Shown: positions 37,525 to 48,354, counted from the first letter of the stretch. The stretch: 64,000 nucleotides of DNA from Synechococcus sp. CBW1004 (GCF_015840715.1 NZ_CP060397.1:3492686-3556685), one strand, 5' to 3'. Notes: generated by a model not told the origin, from the letters alone. Numbers and translations: made by a program.

Positions 37525-37842
37525 ATGATCGATGCCTTTGTGTCTGGCTGGCAGCGCTCCTTTGACTACGAAGGACGTTCCAATCGGCCAGATTTCTGGT
37601 GGTTTTACCTGGCTGACAGCATTCTCATCCTGATCCTGCTGGTGCTGGGGCTGTTCAATGAGCTGTTGTTCAAGCTCTACATCCTCTATGTCATCGCCCA
37701 GATCTTTCCCTCCCTCTCTCTGACCGTGCGCCGGCTGCGCGATTCGGGCAAGCCATGGCCCTGGATCTTCATTTCACTGGTGCCGTTCATCGGTGGGATC
37801 TGGCTGATCGTGTTGCTGGCTCAGCCCTCTCTGCCGGTCTGA
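37525..37842 (+). CDS. DUF805 membrane protein
   Basis: A 105-residue protein with the DUF805 opening MIDAFVSGWQRSFDYEGRSN followed by RPDFWWFYL, three hydrophobic segments and the internal LTVRRLRDSGKPWPW. Function unknown. ATG 37525 is preferred to the upstream ATG 37483 because it gives the usual family start. Confidence 0.9.
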   Translation: MIDAFVSGWQRSFDYEGRSNRPDFWWFYLADSILILILLVLGLFNELLFKLYILYVIAQIFPSLSLTVRRLRDSGKPWPWIFISLVPFIGGIWLIVLLAQPSLPV

Positions 37843-37936
37843 TCGCCGAGCAGGGACCGCCCCACCAGGGTGACCGGACACGCCGGAGCGGGAGAGTTCC
37901 CGGCTCCGGCTTTCAGGTGGCAAGGTCGGCCCTGCC

Positions 37937-39925
37937 TCACACCCGCAGGGCATCGAGCACGGAGCGGTCCTCAAGCGTGGAGGTGTCGCCGCTCACCTCC
38001 TGGCCGGCGGCCAGGGAGCGCAGGATGCGCCGCATGATCTTGCCGCTGCGGGTCTTGGGCAGGGCGTCGGAGAAGCGGATCACATCGGGGCGGGCGATCG
38101 GGCCGATCTCCTTGCCCACATGGCTGCGCAGCTCGCCGATCAGGGCCTCGTCGCCGCTGCGGCCGGCTTCGAGGGTCACGAAGGCCACGATCCCCTCGCC
38201 CTTGAGCTCATCGGGCCGCCCCACCACCGCGGCCTCGGCCACGGCCGGATGGCTCACCAGGGCGCTCTCGATCTCCATCGTGCCCAGGCGGTGGCCGCTC
38301 ACGTTGATCACGTCATCGACGCGGCCCATCACCCAGAAGTAGCCGTCGGCGTCGCGGCGGGCGCCATCTCCGGCGAAGTACAGCCAGCTGCCATCGGCGG
38401 GTCGGATCTCCTCCCAATAGCTCCTGCGGAAGCGCTCGGGATCGCCGTGCACGGTGCGCATCATCCCCGGCCAGGGACGCCGGATGGCCAGATAGCCGCC
38501 CTGGTCGGCCGGCTGCGAGTTGCCGTCGTGATCGACGATGTCGGCGAGGATCCCCGGCAGGGGCAGGGTGCAGGAGCCGGGCTTGGTGGGAGTGGCTCCG
38601 GGCAGCGGGCTGATCATGACGCCGCCGGTCTCGGTCTGCCACCAGGTGTCCACCACCGGGCAGCGGTCGCCGCCGATCACATCGCGATACCACATCCAGG
38701 CCTCAGGATTGATCGGCTCACCGACGGTGCCGAGAATCCGCAGCGAGCTCATGTCGTACTGATCCGGCACCTCACGGCCGCTCTTCATGAAGGCGCGGAT
38801 CGCCGTAGGGGCGGTGTAGAAGATCGTGCAGCGGTGCTTCTGGATCACCTCCCAGAAGGCTCCCGGTTTGCTGGGGCGGGGCGCGCCCTCGTACATCACC
38901 GTGGTGGCGCCGTTCGAGAGCGGTCCATAGACGATGTAGCTGTGCCCCGTGATCCAGCCGACGTCCGCGGTGCACCAGTGGATGTCGTCCTCACGGATGT
39001 CGAAGATCCACTGGAAGGTGAGGTGGGCCCACAGGTTGTAGCCGGCGGTGGTGTGCACCACCCCTTTGGGCTTGCCGGTGGAGCCGGAGGTGTAGAGCAC
39101 GAACAGCCGGTCTTCGCTGGCCATCGGCTCCGCCGGGCATTGCGGGCTCTGGGCCTCCACCAGCTCATGCCACCAGGCATCGCGGCCCTCCTGCATGGCG
39201 CAGTCGCCCCCGGCACCATCGAGACGGCGCACCACCAGGACCTTCTGCACGCTGGGGGCCCCGCCTTCCGCTGCGAGAGCCTCATCCACCGCCGGCTTCA
39301 GCGGCACGGGCCTGTCCTTGCGGAAGCCGCCGTCGGCGGTGATCACCAGCTTCGCCTCGCCATCGATGAGACGATCGCGCAGGGCATCGGCCGAAAAGCC
39401 GCCGAACACCACCGAATGGGGGGCACCGATGCGGGCGCAGGCGAGCATCGCGATGGCCGCCTCCGGGATCATCGGCATGTACAGGGCCACCAGGTCGCCC
39501 TTGCCGATTCCCAGATCCTTCAGGGCATTCGCCGCCCTGCACACCTCGGCGTGCAGCTGGCGGTAGGTGAAGCGGCGCGTGTCCCCGGGTTCCCCTTCCC
39601 AGATCAGGGCCATCTTGTCGGCCCGTGGCCCCGCGAGGTGACGATCGAGGCAGTTGAAGCTCAGGTTGGTGGTGCCGCCCTCGAACCAGCGGGCGAAGGG
39701 CGGGTTGCTCCAGTCGAGCACCGTGTGGAACGGCTCGAACCAGTGCAGTTCCTGACGGGCCAGATCGCCCCAGAAGCCGTCCGGATCGCTCTGGGCCCGT
39801 TCCGCTAGGGCGCGGTAGGCCTCCATCGAGCCGATGCGCGCCTGCGCCGCCAGCTCGGCCGGCGGATCGAAGCTGCGCTGTTCCTGCAGCACCGATTCGA
39901 TCGTGGGGGCGATGGGCTCGCTCAT
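37937..39925 (-). CDS. acs: Acetyl-CoA synthetase
   Basis: A 662-residue AMP-forming acyl-CoA synthetase of the Acs length class, activating acetate to acetyl-CoA through acetyl-AMP. Family stretches include the P-loop-like [24 protein letters not shown] and, near the C-terminus, [11 protein letters not shown], whose Lys is the residue acetylated in regulated Acs enzymes. The frame remains open to 40114, but ATG 39925 ([17 protein letters not shown]) fits. Confidence 0.96.
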   Translation of the reverse strand: MSEPIAPTIESVLQEQRSFDPPAELAAQARIGSMEAYRALAERAQSDPDGFWGDLARQELHWFEPFHTVLDWSNPPFARWFEGGTTNLSFNCLDRHLAGPRADKMALIWEGEPGDTRRFTYRQLHAEVCRAANALKDLGIGKGDLVALYMPMIPEAAIAMLACARIGAPHSVVFGGFSADALRDRLIDGEAKLVITADGGFRKDRPVPLKPAVDEALAAEGGAPSVQKVLVVRRLDGAGGDCAMQEGRDAWWHELVEAQSPQCPAEPMASEDRLFVLYTSGSTGKPKGVVHTTAGYNLWAHLTFQWIFDIREDDIHWCTADVGWITGHSYIVYGPLSNGATTVMYEGAPRPSKPGAFWEVIQKHRCTIFYTAPTAIRAFMKSGREVPDQYDMSSLRILGTVGEPINPEAWMWYRDVIGGDRCPVVDTWWQTETGGVMISPLPGATPTKPGSCTLPLPGILADIVDHDGNSQPADQGGYLAIRRPWPGMMRTVHGDPERFRRSYWEEIRPADGSWLYFAGDGARRDADGYFWVMGRVDDVINVSGHRLGTMEIESALVSHPAVAEAAVVGRPDELKGEGIVAFVTLEAGRSGDEALIGELRSHVGKEIGPIARPDVIRFSDALPKTRSGKIMRRILRSLAAGQEVSGDTSTLEDRSVLDALRV

Positions 39926-40119
39926 GGAGGGCGCTGGGCGCGGACGGCGTCCCAGCATTGCGCACGATCCCAGACGTGCCAAGGAACCTGCCGTGCTCTC
40001 CGCTGGCCGCGGCTCGGCCGGATTGGCGGGCATCAGCAGGCCTGATCGGAGATCGGAGGTTCCGCGCTTGGCAAGGGCCTGGCGCGGCATTAGCAGAGGG
40101 GGAGTGGCAGGCATCGGAC

Positions 40120-40431
40120 GTGGACGAGCAGCCGATCACCCCCCATGCCGGACCGGTGCTGGATGCCCAGGGCAACCTCACCTACATCGGTGTGGACGGC
40201 CGCCGCTATGTGATCGGCCTGCCCCCCGAGATCGATGAGGCCAGCCTCGAGCGGGTGATGACGCTGCTGCGCCGGGGCAACGCCGTGTTCCACGAGATTG
40301 AGCGCCTCTGCCACCGCTGGATCTCCGAGGTCACCGGGCCCGATCTCGACAGCCGCGCTGCCCTGGTGCTGCTGCTCACCACGATGGAGACGGCCCTCGA
40401 GGAGTGTTATCCCGAGTCGGATACGCCCTGA
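40120..40431 (+). CDS. Small conserved hypothetical protein
   Basis: A 103-residue soluble protein beginning at GTG 40120. The core ([20 protein letters not shown], then [19 protein letters not shown]) is well-balanced and typical of a real protein, but I cannot assign a family. It lies 39 bp upstream of the HAD phosphatase and diverges from acs. Confidence 0.6.
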   Translation: MDEQPITPHAGPVLDAQGNLTYIGVDGRRYVIGLPPEIDEASLERVMTLLRRGNAVFHEIERLCHRWISEVTGPDLDSRAALVLLLTTMETALEECYPESDTP

Positions 40432-40470
40432 CGCCTGCTCCCCCGATGGCCGCTCGGGCAGGCTGGGGGG

Positions 40471-41145
40471 ATGAGTGCCCCTGCCGCCTGCCTGTTCGAC
40501 CTCGATGGTCTGCTGCTTGACACCGAGCCGCTGCACAGCCTGGCCTGGCGACAGGCGGCCGAGCGTTTCGGCCTGCAGCTGCCCGACGCCGAGCTGATGC
40601 GGCTGCGGGGCCGGCGTCGTCTCGACAATGCCCGCCAGGTGATCACCTGGATCGCGGAACGGGTCGGAGCACCTCCGACGGTGGAGGAGCTGCTGGCCGT
40701 GCAGCAGCCGATCGCCCGTGGCCTGCTGCCCCGGGCCGAGCCCATGGAGGGGGCGCCGGAGCTTCTGCGGCAATGCCTTGAGCGGCAGGTGGCGATGGCG
40801 CTGGTCACCAGCAGCAGCCGTGAATCCCTTGCCCTCAAGACCGCCGGCCATCCCTGGCTGGAGCTGATCGAGCTGCGCATCGACGGCGATGACCCCGACC
40901 TGAAGGCCGGAAAGCCGGCGCCCGATCCCTTCCTGCTGGCGGCCGAGCGGCTGGGGGTGAGCCCCGGGGACTGCTGGGCCTTCGAGGATTCACCGGCCGG
41001 GGCGATCGCGGCGGCGGCGGCCGGCTGCCGGGTGCATGTCCTGGTGCCGCCAGGACTGTCGCCCGAGGAGCGCCAGCGGCTGTATCCGGGTGACTGGATC
41101 TTCCTGGAGAGCCTGCGCGATCTCGCGTTCGAACGGCGCGCCTGA
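40471..41145 (+). CDS. HAD-superfamily phosphatase
   Basis: A 224-residue HAD subfamily IA hydrolase. All four motifs are visible: FDLDGLLLDTE (nucleophile Asp), TSSS, the Lys in KAGKPAPDPF, and FEDSPAG. The closest relatives are sugar-phosphate phosphatases and beta-phosphoglucomutase-like enzymes; the substrate is not determinable. Confidence 0.9.
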   Translation: MSAPAACLFDLDGLLLDTEPLHSLAWRQAAERFGLQLPDAELMRLRGRRRLDNARQVITWIAERVGAPPTVEELLAVQQPIARGLLPRAEPMEGAPELLRQCLERQVAMALVTSSSRESLALKTAGHPWLELIELRIDGDDPDLKAGKPAPDPFLLAAERLGVSPGDCWAFEDSPAGAIAAAAAGCRVHVLVPPGLSPEERQRLYPGDWIFLESLRDLAFERRA

Positions 41146-41236
41146 TGACGATGGGCTCTGCGCCCGGGACGGAGCTCCAGCAGGCGGCTGAAGACTGCCG
41201 GCTCCGGCTGCGCGGCAGAGCGATGGTCGTGAGGCT

Positions 41237-42208
41237 TCAGTACAACCGGCTCAGCACGAACTCCGGCAGGGCCCGCAGGGCCGATCGGGGCTCGGAGGCG
41301 GGCAGCCAGGTGATCGCCTCATGGGCCTCGCGGGCGAAGCCCTCCGCCAGGGACCGGGCGCGCGGGATCGCCTCGCAGCCACGCACCAGTGCGAGGGCCT
41401 GTTCCAGATCGCCCGTCTCGCTGAACTCACGCTCGATCAGGCCGGCCAGGGCGGGACGTTCCTCCAGCGCGAACAACGCCGGGGCGGTGAGGTAGCCGGA
41501 GGCCAGATCGCTGGCGGCTGGTTTGCCCAGCTGCTGGTCGCTGCCGGTGAAGTCGAGGATGTCATCCACCACCTGGAAGGCCAGGCCCAGCTGGCGGCCG
41601 AAGCGGTAGAGATCATCGAGGCGCTGGCCATCCAGACCGGACAGCACGCCGGCGGCGCGGCAGCTGTTGGCGATCAGCGAGGCCGTCTTGCAGTAGCTCT
41701 TTTCGAGGTAGGTCTCGAAGCTCTGGCCGGTGTCATAGCGGAACAGCCCCTGCTTCACCTCGCCATCGGCGAGGTCCATGATCACCCGCGACAGCAGCTT
41801 CACCACCTCGAGATCGTCGAGGTTGGCCAGATGCCAGCTGGCCTGGGCGAACAGGAAGTCACCGGCCAGGACCGCCACGCGGTGGTTGAAGCGGCTGTGC
41901 ACCGTGGCCACACCGCGACGGGTGTCGGCGCCATCCACGACATCGTCATGGACGAGTGAGGCGGTGTGGATCATCTCGGTGATCTCCGCCAGGCGCCGGT
42001 GACGGGGGCTGAGGCCGCCGTCCGGGGCGATCGCGCGTGACAGCAGCAGCACGATGCCCGGCCGCAGGCGCTTGCCCCCGGCGGCGAACAGGTGCTCAGC
42101 CGCAGCCTGCAGGATGGGGTGGCCGGCGCCGATCAGGGAGCGCAGATCGGCCAGCAGGGCATCGAGGTCGGCCTCGACGGGTTGGAGCAGCTCTGCAACC
42201 GTCGACAC
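41237..42208 (-). CDS. sds: Long-chain trans-prenyl diphosphate synthase
   Basis: A 323-residue isoprenyl synthase. The two Asp-rich motifs are LVHDDVVDGADTRRG and FQVVDDILDFTG. Such enzymes make the solanesyl tail of plastoquinone in cyanobacteria, so the label solanesyl diphosphate synthase is inferred. It is the last gene of a run nitrilase - amidase - murI - sds, 24 bp after murI. Confidence 0.9.
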   Translation of the reverse strand: MSTVAELLQPVEADLDALLADLRSLIGAGHPILQAAAEHLFAAGGKRLRPGIVLLLSRAIAPDGGLSPRHRRLAEITEMIHTASLVHDDVVDGADTRRGVATVHSRFNHRVAVLAGDFLFAQASWHLANLDDLEVVKLLSRVIMDLADGEVKQGLFRYDTGQSFETYLEKSYCKTASLIANSCRAAGVLSGLDGQRLDDLYRFGRQLGLAFQVVDDILDFTGSDQQLGKPAASDLASGYLTAPALFALEERPALAGLIEREFSETGDLEQALALVRGCEAIPRARSLAEGFAREAHEAITWLPASEPRSALRALPEFVLSRLY

Positions 42209-42232
42209 GGGGCCTCCAGGGTGAGCGTGATC

Positions 42233-43105
42233 CTAGAAGGGCTGCGGCGGCGACTGCAGCCGCAGGGGCTCCGCCTCGGAATCGCGAGGGGTGTCCGGCC
42301 GCCAGGGAACCGCCTGACTGGCGGCGTCGATGCCGATGAGATGGCTGGCGTCGCGGTCGAAACAGGCCGCCTGGCCCGTGGTCAGGAAGCGGTGCTCCAC
42401 CCCCCGCCCGGCCGGAGCCTCAAGGTCATGGCGTTTCAGCAGGCAGCCCAGGTGGCGTGCCACGGCCGGCGCCGGATCGATCACGGTCACCTCCGGTCCC
42501 GCCAGGCGGCGGATGGCATCGATCACGAACGGGTAATGGGTGCAGCCGAGCACGATCGTGTCGGCACCGGCCGCCAGCATCGGCTCGAGGAAACTCCGCA
42601 GCAGCGCATCGGTGTCGGCCCCTTCCGGGATCCCCGCCTCGACCAGATCGGCCAGGCCCAGGCACACCTGCTCGACCACCGTCACCTCGCCGGCATGGCG
42701 TCCCACCGTGGCTCGGTACAGCTGCCCCTGAAAGGTGGCCGGTGTGGCCATCACCCCCACCACGCCGGAGCGGGTGAGGGCCACGGCGGGCTTCACCGCC
42801 GGCTCCAGCCCCAGGATCAGGTGGCCGGGGAAGCGCTCGCGCAGGTGATGCAGCGCCACCGCCGAGGCGGTATTGCAGGCGACCACGATCGCCTTGCAGC
42901 CGGCTTCCACCAGACAGGCGCAGATGGCTTCGCTGTAGAAGCGGATCTCGCGGCTATGGCGGCTGCCGTAGGGGACATGGGCCCTGTCGGCGAAGTAGAG
43001 GGTGGATTCATCGGGCAGCTGGCGCACGATCTGGCGCCAGACGCTCAGCCCTCCCACGCCTGAATCGAAGATGCCGATCGGTGCCGCGGCTGCCGGCGCC
43101 GTCAT
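42233..43105 (-). CDS. murI: Glutamate racemase
   Basis: A 290-residue racemase making D-glutamate for peptidoglycan. Both catalytic cysteines are present: VVACNTASA and VLGCTHYPFV, with the N-terminal IGIFDSGVGGLSV. Its ATG overlaps the amidase stop (ATGA at 43102-43105), so it is translationally coupled to another wall gene. Confidence 0.95.
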   Translation of the reverse strand: MTAPAAAAPIGIFDSGVGGLSVWRQIVRQLPDESTLYFADRAHVPYGSRHSREIRFYSEAICACLVEAGCKAIVVACNTASAVALHHLRERFPGHLILGLEPAVKPAVALTRSGVVGVMATPATFQGQLYRATVGRHAGEVTVVEQVCLGLADLVEAGIPEGADTDALLRSFLEPMLAAGADTIVLGCTHYPFVIDAIRRLAGPEVTVIDPAPAVARHLGCLLKRHDLEAPAGRGVEHRFLTTGQAACFDRDASHLIGIDAASQAVPWRPDTPRDSEAEPLRLQSPPQPF

Positions 43106-44232
43106 GGATTGAGGTACTCCAGGATCGCGGTGGCCACCGCCAGAGCGAGCCGGCGGCGGAAGTTGGGATCGGCCAGCCGCGGGGCGTCGATCGAGCCGGT
43201 GACGAAGCCCATCTCGGCCAGTGCCGAGGGCATCGTGGTGCGACGGATCACGTAGAAGCGTCCTGGCCGGGCGCCCCGGTCGGGAGTGCCGGGCGAGACG
43301 GCCATCAGCTGCTGCTGGATCACCGACGCCAGGCGCTGGGAATTGCCTCCCTGGAAATAGAAGGTTTCGACGCCGTTCACATCGGGCCTCGACATGCTCA
43401 GGGCGTTGGCATGCAGGCTCACAAACAGGTGGGCGCCGATGTTGTTGGCCAGAGCCACCCGCGGCGGCAGGTCGACGTCCACCTCTGAGGTGCGGGTCAG
43501 CGAGACGCTCACCCCGCGGGCCTGGAGCAGCTGGGCCACCTGCAGGCCGACATCGAGCACCACGTTGGTCTCGCGGAGCCCGCCGATCCCCACGGCGCCC
43601 GGATCCGGGCCGCCATGGCCGGGATCGATCACCACCCGGTAACGGCCGCGCGGTACCGAGGGCAGACCGGCGGGGTTGAGCGGCAGCGGGGAGGTGGTGC
43701 GGCCGCTGTTGCCGAAACCGCTGCCGGTGTTGCGGCTGATCCAGCCGCCGCTGCGCACCGGGGCGTCGAAATCTCCCTCACCCACCGCCAGCAGCGAGCG
43801 GCTGGGCAGGCCCTGGAAGTCCATGCGCCAGCGGTCGCGGGCGGTTCCCACCAGACGGAGCTGGCGTGGGTCGAGGCGGGTGCCGGGCTGGAACTCGAGC
43901 ACCAGCCGGGTGGTGCCGGGATCCGGCTTGCCGATGCGCACCTCGCGCAGCACCCCTCCCGCCGGCACCGTGCGGGTGCGGCTGGGGGCGCCGGGCAGGT
44001 CAATCCAGACCCGTGGTCCCTTGCCGGGCGGTCCCTCCTCGAAGAAGGCCTGCACCTGGATTCCGGGGGCGGTCCGGATCTCGAGGCTGCCTTCGCGGTT
44101 GAAGCGCCAGGCGGACAGGCTGCTGCCGGCCCAGGCGGGCAGCTCGGCCAGCAGCGTCAGCAGAGCGACCAGCAGGGCGGAGCGGCCAGCGGTGCGCAGG
44201 CCGGTGCGGCCGAAGCGGAAACGGGGAATCAT
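43102..44232 (-). CDS. amiC: N-acetylmuramoyl-L-alanine amidase with AMIN domain
   Basis: A 376-residue exported protein: signal peptide (hydrophobic ALLVALLTLLAELP, cleavage near AWAG), an AMIN domain (about residues 35-130) and an Amidase_3 domain with zinc-binding VVIDPGHGGPDPGA, SLHANA and the Glu in ALAEMGFVTG. It cleaves the bond between MurNAc and the peptide, acting in cell separation. The symbol amiC follows common use for this architecture. It is coupled to murI by a 4-bp overlap and lies 7 bp after the nitrilase gene. Confidence 0.92.
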   Translation of the reverse strand: MIPRFRFGRTGLRTAGRSALLVALLTLLAELPAWAGSSLSAWRFNREGSLEIRTAPGIQVQAFFEEGPPGKGPRVWIDLPGAPSRTRTVPAGGVLREVRIGKPDPGTTRLVLEFQPGTRLDPRQLRLVGTARDRWRMDFQGLPSRSLLAVGEGDFDAPVRSGGWISRNTGSGFGNSGRTTSPLPLNPAGLPSVPRGRYRVVIDPGHGGPDPGAVGIGGLRETNVVLDVGLQVAQLLQARGVSVSLTRTSEVDVDLPPRVALANNIGAHLFVSLHANALSMSRPDVNGVETFYFQGGNSQRLASVIQQQLMAVSPGTPDRGARPGRFYVIRRTTMPSALAEMGFVTGSIDAPRLADPNFRRRLALAVATAILEYLNP

Positions 44233-44239
44233 CGGCCGC

Positions 44240-45058
44240 TCAGAACAGCGCCGGCCGGCGATGCTGCAGGCTCGGCATCTGGGCGCGGATGCGCTGCCCG
44301 TGGGCAGTGTCCACCGGTGCCATCGTCAGGCCCGGAGCGGTGCCCGCATCGGCCAGAACCGTGCCCCAGGGATCGATCACCAGCGCGTGGCCGTGGGTCT
44401 GGCGGCGGCCGTAGTGGAGGCCGGTCTGGGCGGGGGCGAGCACATAGGCGGTGTTCTCGATCGCCCGGGACTGCAGCAGAACCTGCCAGTGGTCCTTGCC
44501 GGTGTAGGCGGTGAAGGCGGCCGGCACCATCAGCAGCTCGGCGCCGGCTCCGGCCAGGTGGCGGTAGAGCTCCGGGAAGCGCACGTCGTAACAGATGGAC
44601 AGGCCGATGCGGCACAGGCCGGGCACGTCCACCACAGGCGGCAGCGTCGAACCCGGCTGCACGGTGGCCGATTCGCGGTACGGCACCCCGTCGGGGATGT
44701 CGACGTCGAACAGGTGGATCTTGTCGTAGCGGGCCAGCAGCTGACCCTCCACCCCCACCAGCTCGGCGCGGTTGTAGGTGAGGTTCTCGCCCGCCGGTAC
44801 CGGGAAGCCGCCCCCCAGCAGGGTCACCTGATACCGGCGCGCCATCGTCACCAGGAAGCGGCTGCAGCGTTCGGCGAGGGCCGGGGCCAGGGCGATGCGC
44901 TCCTGGTCATCGCCCATGAAGGCGAAGTTCTCGGGCAGCCCCACCAGTTCGGCGCCGCGGCGTGCGGCCAGCTCGATCAGCTCCTCGGCCGCCGCAAGAT
45001 TGGCATCGGGATCCGAGGTGCTGGTGAGTTGCAGGGCTGCGGCCAGAAAACTGCTCAC
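44240..45058 (-). CDS. Carbon-nitrogen hydrolase (Nit family)
   Basis: A 272-residue nitrilase-superfamily amidase. The catalytic triad is in LPENFAF (Glu), ARYDKIHLFD (Lys) and SICYDVRFPEL (Cys). It is closest to the Nit1/Nit2 amidases, which repair deaminated glutathione or hydrolyse omega-amides. The GTG start at 45058 gives MSSFLAAALQLTS; the frame further upstream is noise. It heads the run with the amidase and murI genes. Confidence 0.88.
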   Translation of the reverse strand: MSSFLAAALQLTSTSDPDANLAAAEELIELAARRGAELVGLPENFAFMGDDQERIALAPALAERCSRFLVTMARRYQVTLLGGGFPVPAGENLTYNRAELVGVEGQLLARYDKIHLFDVDIPDGVPYRESATVQPGSTLPPVVDVPGLCRIGLSICYDVRFPELYRHLAGAGAELLMVPAAFTAYTGKDHWQVLLQSRAIENTAYVLAPAQTGLHYGRRQTHGHALVIDPWGTVLADAGTAPGLTMAPVDTAHGQRIRAQMPSLQHRRPALF

Positions 45059-45293
45059 CGACCATCCGGATGCGACCGGCGAACTGTAAGGGCGTGACCC
45101 CGGCCAGGCCAGGGCCAACCTTGCGCCGGCCCGCCAAGGACCGGTGCGGCAGGAGCCGGGACGCCGGGTGACGCTGCGGGCCTGCACCGAGCCGATCCAG
45201 CAGCCCCCGGCTGCCGCTCGGTTGCGCTCGCCAGCACCCCATCCGCCGGTGCCGACAGAACTCCCCTGGTGCAGCCGGCCGGCAGCCGGGAGC

Positions 45294-46049
45294 TCAGCTG
45301 GCCCGCAGCACGCCCGGCTCGGCCTGGATCGGCACGATCTGCAGGCTGTCGACGGCGCTGCAGCAGGTGAAATCGGCGTCGTGGTCACCGATCCCGATCA
45401 GCCGCTGGCCGTGGCTGGCGGCGCGCAGGCAGGTCTCGGTGTCGTGGCGCCACTGCTGCCACAGGGCCAGGGCGGCCAGCATCTCGTCGTTGGCGCAGTG
45501 CACGCCGCGGTGGGGACCGACCGCCAGCTCGATCGCCGCCGAGGCCACTGCCCCGGCTGCCAGGCTGTCCTCCAGCGAGTAGTCGCCCTCCCAGCCGCTG
45601 CCCACGATCCAGACCAGCTGGCAGTCGCGCTCGATCAGCCGCCGGGCCACGGCGGTGCGGTTCGGCAGGCAGGCGGTGAGCAGCAGTGGCACCTCGCGCA
45701 CGGCCGCCAGGGAGCGGGTGCCGTTGGTGGTGCTCATGAAGATGCGCTTGCCGCCCACCACCTCCGGTGTGACCGCCAGCGGGGAGTTGCCCAGGTCGTA
45801 GCCGTCGACGCGCTTGCCGCCCCGCTCGCCGGCCCGCAGGCGCTGGTCGGCCGGCCAGGCGGCGGCGGCGGCCTCGAGTTCGGCCAGATCAGCGAAGGCC
45901 TGGATCGCCTCGGCACCGTTCTGCAGCGACCAGGCGATCGTGGTGGTGGCCCGCAGCACGTCGATCACCACCGCTCCATCGGGGCCGCCCTCGCTGGGGG
46001 GCCGCACCGGTGGCACCGCTTCGGAGGTGTGGAAATAGGCGATCTGCAT
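45294..46049 (-). CDS. ComB-like 2-phosphosulfolactate phosphatase family protein
   Basis: A 251-residue protein with [15 protein letters not shown] near the N-terminus, SLAVTPE-like strand and [13 protein letters not shown], the ComB signature. ComB acts in coenzyme M synthesis in archaea; the cyanobacterial role is unknown. ATG 46049 ([10 protein letters not shown]) is preferred over the longer frame. It diverges from ubiD across 224 bp. Confidence 0.85.
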   Translation of the reverse strand: MQIAYFHTSEAVPPVRPPSEGGPDGAVVIDVLRATTTIAWSLQNGAEAIQAFADLAELEAAAAAWPADQRLRAGERGGKRVDGYDLGNSPLAVTPEVVGGKRIFMSTTNGTRSLAAVREVPLLLTACLPNRTAVARRLIERDCQLVWIVGSGWEGDYSLEDSLAAGAVASAAIELAVGPHRGVHCANDEMLAALALWQQWRHDTETCLRAASHGQRLIGIGDHDADFTCCSAVDSLQIVPIQAEPGVLRAS

Positions 46050-46273
46050 CGGTGCCTGGCGCGGCGGACTGGCTGCGAACCCTAGGCAGGCGCTGCAGGG
46101 CGCGATTCCAGCGCGGGGCACGCGGCTCGGGAGGGGAACCGCGCCGTCAGCCGTTGCTGCTCCGCGGCACTGAGCGCGTCCGCTCGCGTCCCGCCCGGCC
46201 AGCGCTGCGGCCCCGCCGGCCGGGCAGGCACTTGCGCCACAGTGAGCATCCCCCCGGCCCTCCGCCCGCTGCC

Positions 46274-47854
46274 ATGACCATCGCTCCGGCCGCGCCTGCG
46301 CTCACCCGCCGCAGCCGCCGCGATCTGCGGGGCTTCCTGGAGCTGCTCGAGCAGCGGGGCCGGCTGCGGCGCATCAGCGCTCCGGTCGATCCGGATCTGG
46401 AGCTGGCGGCAATCGCCGATCGGGTTCTGGCTGCTGGGGGACCGGCGCTGCTCTTTGAGAATGTGATCGGCTCCACCATTCCGGTGGCGGTCAACCTGCT
46501 GGGGACCCAGGAGCGGGTGCTCTGGAGCCTCGGCATGGAGCGGCCCGAGGAGCTGGAGGCTCTCGGTGAGAAGCTGGCGCTGCTGCAGCAACCCCGCCCG
46601 CCCAAAGGCGCCCGCGAGGCCGTGCGCTTCGGCTCGGTGCTGCTTGACGTGCTCAAGGCGCGCCCCGATCTCGATCTCACGCCACCCTGCCGCCAGCAGG
46701 TGTTCCGGGGGGATGAGGTCAATCTCGACGCACTGCCGCTGCTGCGGCCCTGGCCCGGCGATGGCGGCCGGATCATCACCCTTGGTCTGGTGATCACCAA
46801 GGACCCGGAGACCGGCACGCCGAATGTGGGGGTGTACCGGCTGCAGCAACAGTCGATCAACACCATGACGGTGCACTGGCTGAGTGTGCGCGGCGGCGCC
46901 CGCCACCTGCGCAAGGCGGCGGCCATGGGCAAGAAACTGGAGATCGCCATCGCCATCGGCGTGCATCCGCTGCTGGTGCTGGCGGCGGCCACACCGATTC
47001 CGGTGCAGCTGAGCGAATGGCTGTTCGCCGGCCTCTATGCGGGCGAAGGCGTGCGACTGGCCAAGTGCAGGACCGTGAACCTGGAGGTGCCCAGCCACAG
47101 CGAACTGGTGCTGGAGGGCACGATCACCCCCGGAGAGGAGCTGGCCGACGGGCCCTTCGGCGACCACATGGGCTTCTACGGGGGCATCGAGGAGTCGCCG
47201 CTGATCCGCTTCCAGTGCGTCACACAGCGGCGCGATCCGATCTATCTCACCACCTTCAGCGGCCGCCCCCCGAAGGAGGACGCGATGCTGGCGATCGCCC
47301 TCAATCGCATCTACACGCCGATCCTGCGCCAGCAGATCCCGGAGATCGTCGATTTCTTCCTGCCGATGGAGGGGCTCAGCTACAAGCTGGCGGTGATCGC
47401 CATCGACAAGGCCTACCCGGGGCAGGCGAAGCGAGCGGCAATGGCCTTCTGGAGCGCCTTGCCCCAGTTCACTTACACCAAGTTCGTGGTGGTGGTGGAC
47501 AAGAACATCAACATCCGCGATCCCCGTCAGGTGATCTGGGCGATCAGCGCCCTGGTGGATCCGCAGCGTGACCTGTTCGTTCTGGAGGACACCCCCTTCG
47601 ACACCCTCGATTTCGCCAGCGAGCGGCTGGGCCTGGGCGGTCGCCTGGCGATCGACGCCACCACCAAGGTCGGCCCGGAGAAGCGCCATCCCTGGGGTGA
47701 ACCCCTGAGCCGTCCAGTCGCGCTGGAGCAGCGGCTCGATGCACGCTGGGCGGAACTGGGCCTGGCGGATGTGCAGGGGAGCGAGCCGGATCCGGCCCTG
47801 TTCGGCTACACACTCGAGCACGTTCTCGAGCGGCTGACGGGGATGCGGACCTGA
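46274..47854 (+). CDS. ubiD: UbiD-family decarboxylase
   Basis: A 526-residue UbiD-type decarboxylase dependent on prenylated FMN from UbiX. It begins [18 protein letters not shown] and contains [17 protein letters not shown], the [11 protein letters not shown] block and EGTITPGE, which are typical of the family. In cyanobacteria UbiD is thought to decarboxylate a prenylated 4-hydroxybenzoate in plastoquinone synthesis. The start is ATG 46274. Its stop overlaps the Rrf2 start by one base (TGATG). Confidence 0.92.
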   Translation: MTIAPAAPALTRRSRRDLRGFLELLEQRGRLRRISAPVDPDLELAAIADRVLAAGGPALLFENVIGSTIPVAVNLLGTQERVLWSLGMERPEELEALGEKLALLQQPRPPKGAREAVRFGSVLLDVLKARPDLDLTPPCRQQVFRGDEVNLDALPLLRPWPGDGGRIITLGLVITKDPETGTPNVGVYRLQQQSINTMTVHWLSVRGGARHLRKAAAMGKKLEIAIAIGVHPLLVLAAATPIPVQLSEWLFAGLYAGEGVRLAKCRTVNLEVPSHSELVLEGTITPGEELADGPFGDHMGFYGGIEESPLIRFQCVTQRRDPIYLTTFSGRPPKEDAMLAIALNRIYTPILRQQIPEIVDFFLPMEGLSYKLAVIAIDKAYPGQAKRAAMAFWSALPQFTYTKFVVVVDKNINIRDPRQVIWAISALVDPQRDLFVLEDTPFDTLDFASERLGLGGRLAIDATTKVGPEKRHPWGEPLSRPVALEQRLDARWAELGLADVQGSEPDPALFGYTLEHVLERLTGMRT

Positions 47855-48354
47855 TGTTGAGCCGCGCCGCCGCCATCGCCCTGCGGGCTTTGGTGGAGCT
47901 GGCCCGTGAGCCCGCCCTGACGCTGTCGGTGGCGGAGCTGGCAAGGCGGCAGCAGCTGCCTCAGCCCATGCTGGAGCAGATTCTGTTGCGGCTCAGGCGC
48001 GCCGGTGTGGTGGAGGCCCGCCGTGGCCGTCAGGGCGGCTATCGGCTGGCGCAGCAGGCCGAGATGCTGCCGCTGGCCCGGGTGCTGGAGGCCGTCGAGC
48101 TCCCGCGCGCCAGGCCGCAGGCCCACGCCGGGACGCCCCCCCTCGCCCCGCTTCGCACCGCGCCACTGGTATCCGAAGAGCCGGGGAACAGCCTCGGAGC
48201 CTCCGCCGGCCATCGGGTGGAGCAGCAGCTGCGGCGTCGGTTGGAGCGTCTCGTGCAGCTGGAGCTGCAGCGCCTCACCCTGGCGGAACTGCTGTACGAC
48301 CAGCGCAGCTGGGAGGCCAGCCTCGGCCCCGAAGGAGGCGTGATGCTCAGCTGA
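47854..48354 (+). CDS. Rrf2-family transcriptional regulator without cysteines
   Basis: A 166-residue winged-helix protein of the Rrf2 family: RAAAIALRALVELAREP and LSVAELARRQQLPQPMLEQI followed by the wing ARRGRQGGYRLA. Unlike IscR or NsrR it has no Cys at all, so it cannot hold a Cys-ligated Fe-S cluster and its signal must be different. The start overlaps the ubiD stop by one base, suggesting coexpression and perhaps control of the quinone gene it follows. Confidence 0.85.
   Translation: MLSRAAAIALRALVELAREPALTLSVAELARRQQLPQPMLEQILLRLRRAGVVEARRGRQGGYRLAQQAEMLPLARVLEAVELPRARPQAHAGTPPLAPLRTAPLVSEEPGNSLGASAGHRVEQQLRRRLERLVQLELQRLTLAELLYDQRSWEASLGPEGGVMLS

Noticed and set aside
38120..39808. 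562-codon plus-strand frame across acs
   Set aside because: Antisense to acs, which has all enzyme motifs; the composition of the frame is unlike a protein.
46082..47944. 620-codon minus-strand frame across ubiD
   Set aside because: Antisense to ubiD; no domain and repeated low-complexity stretches.
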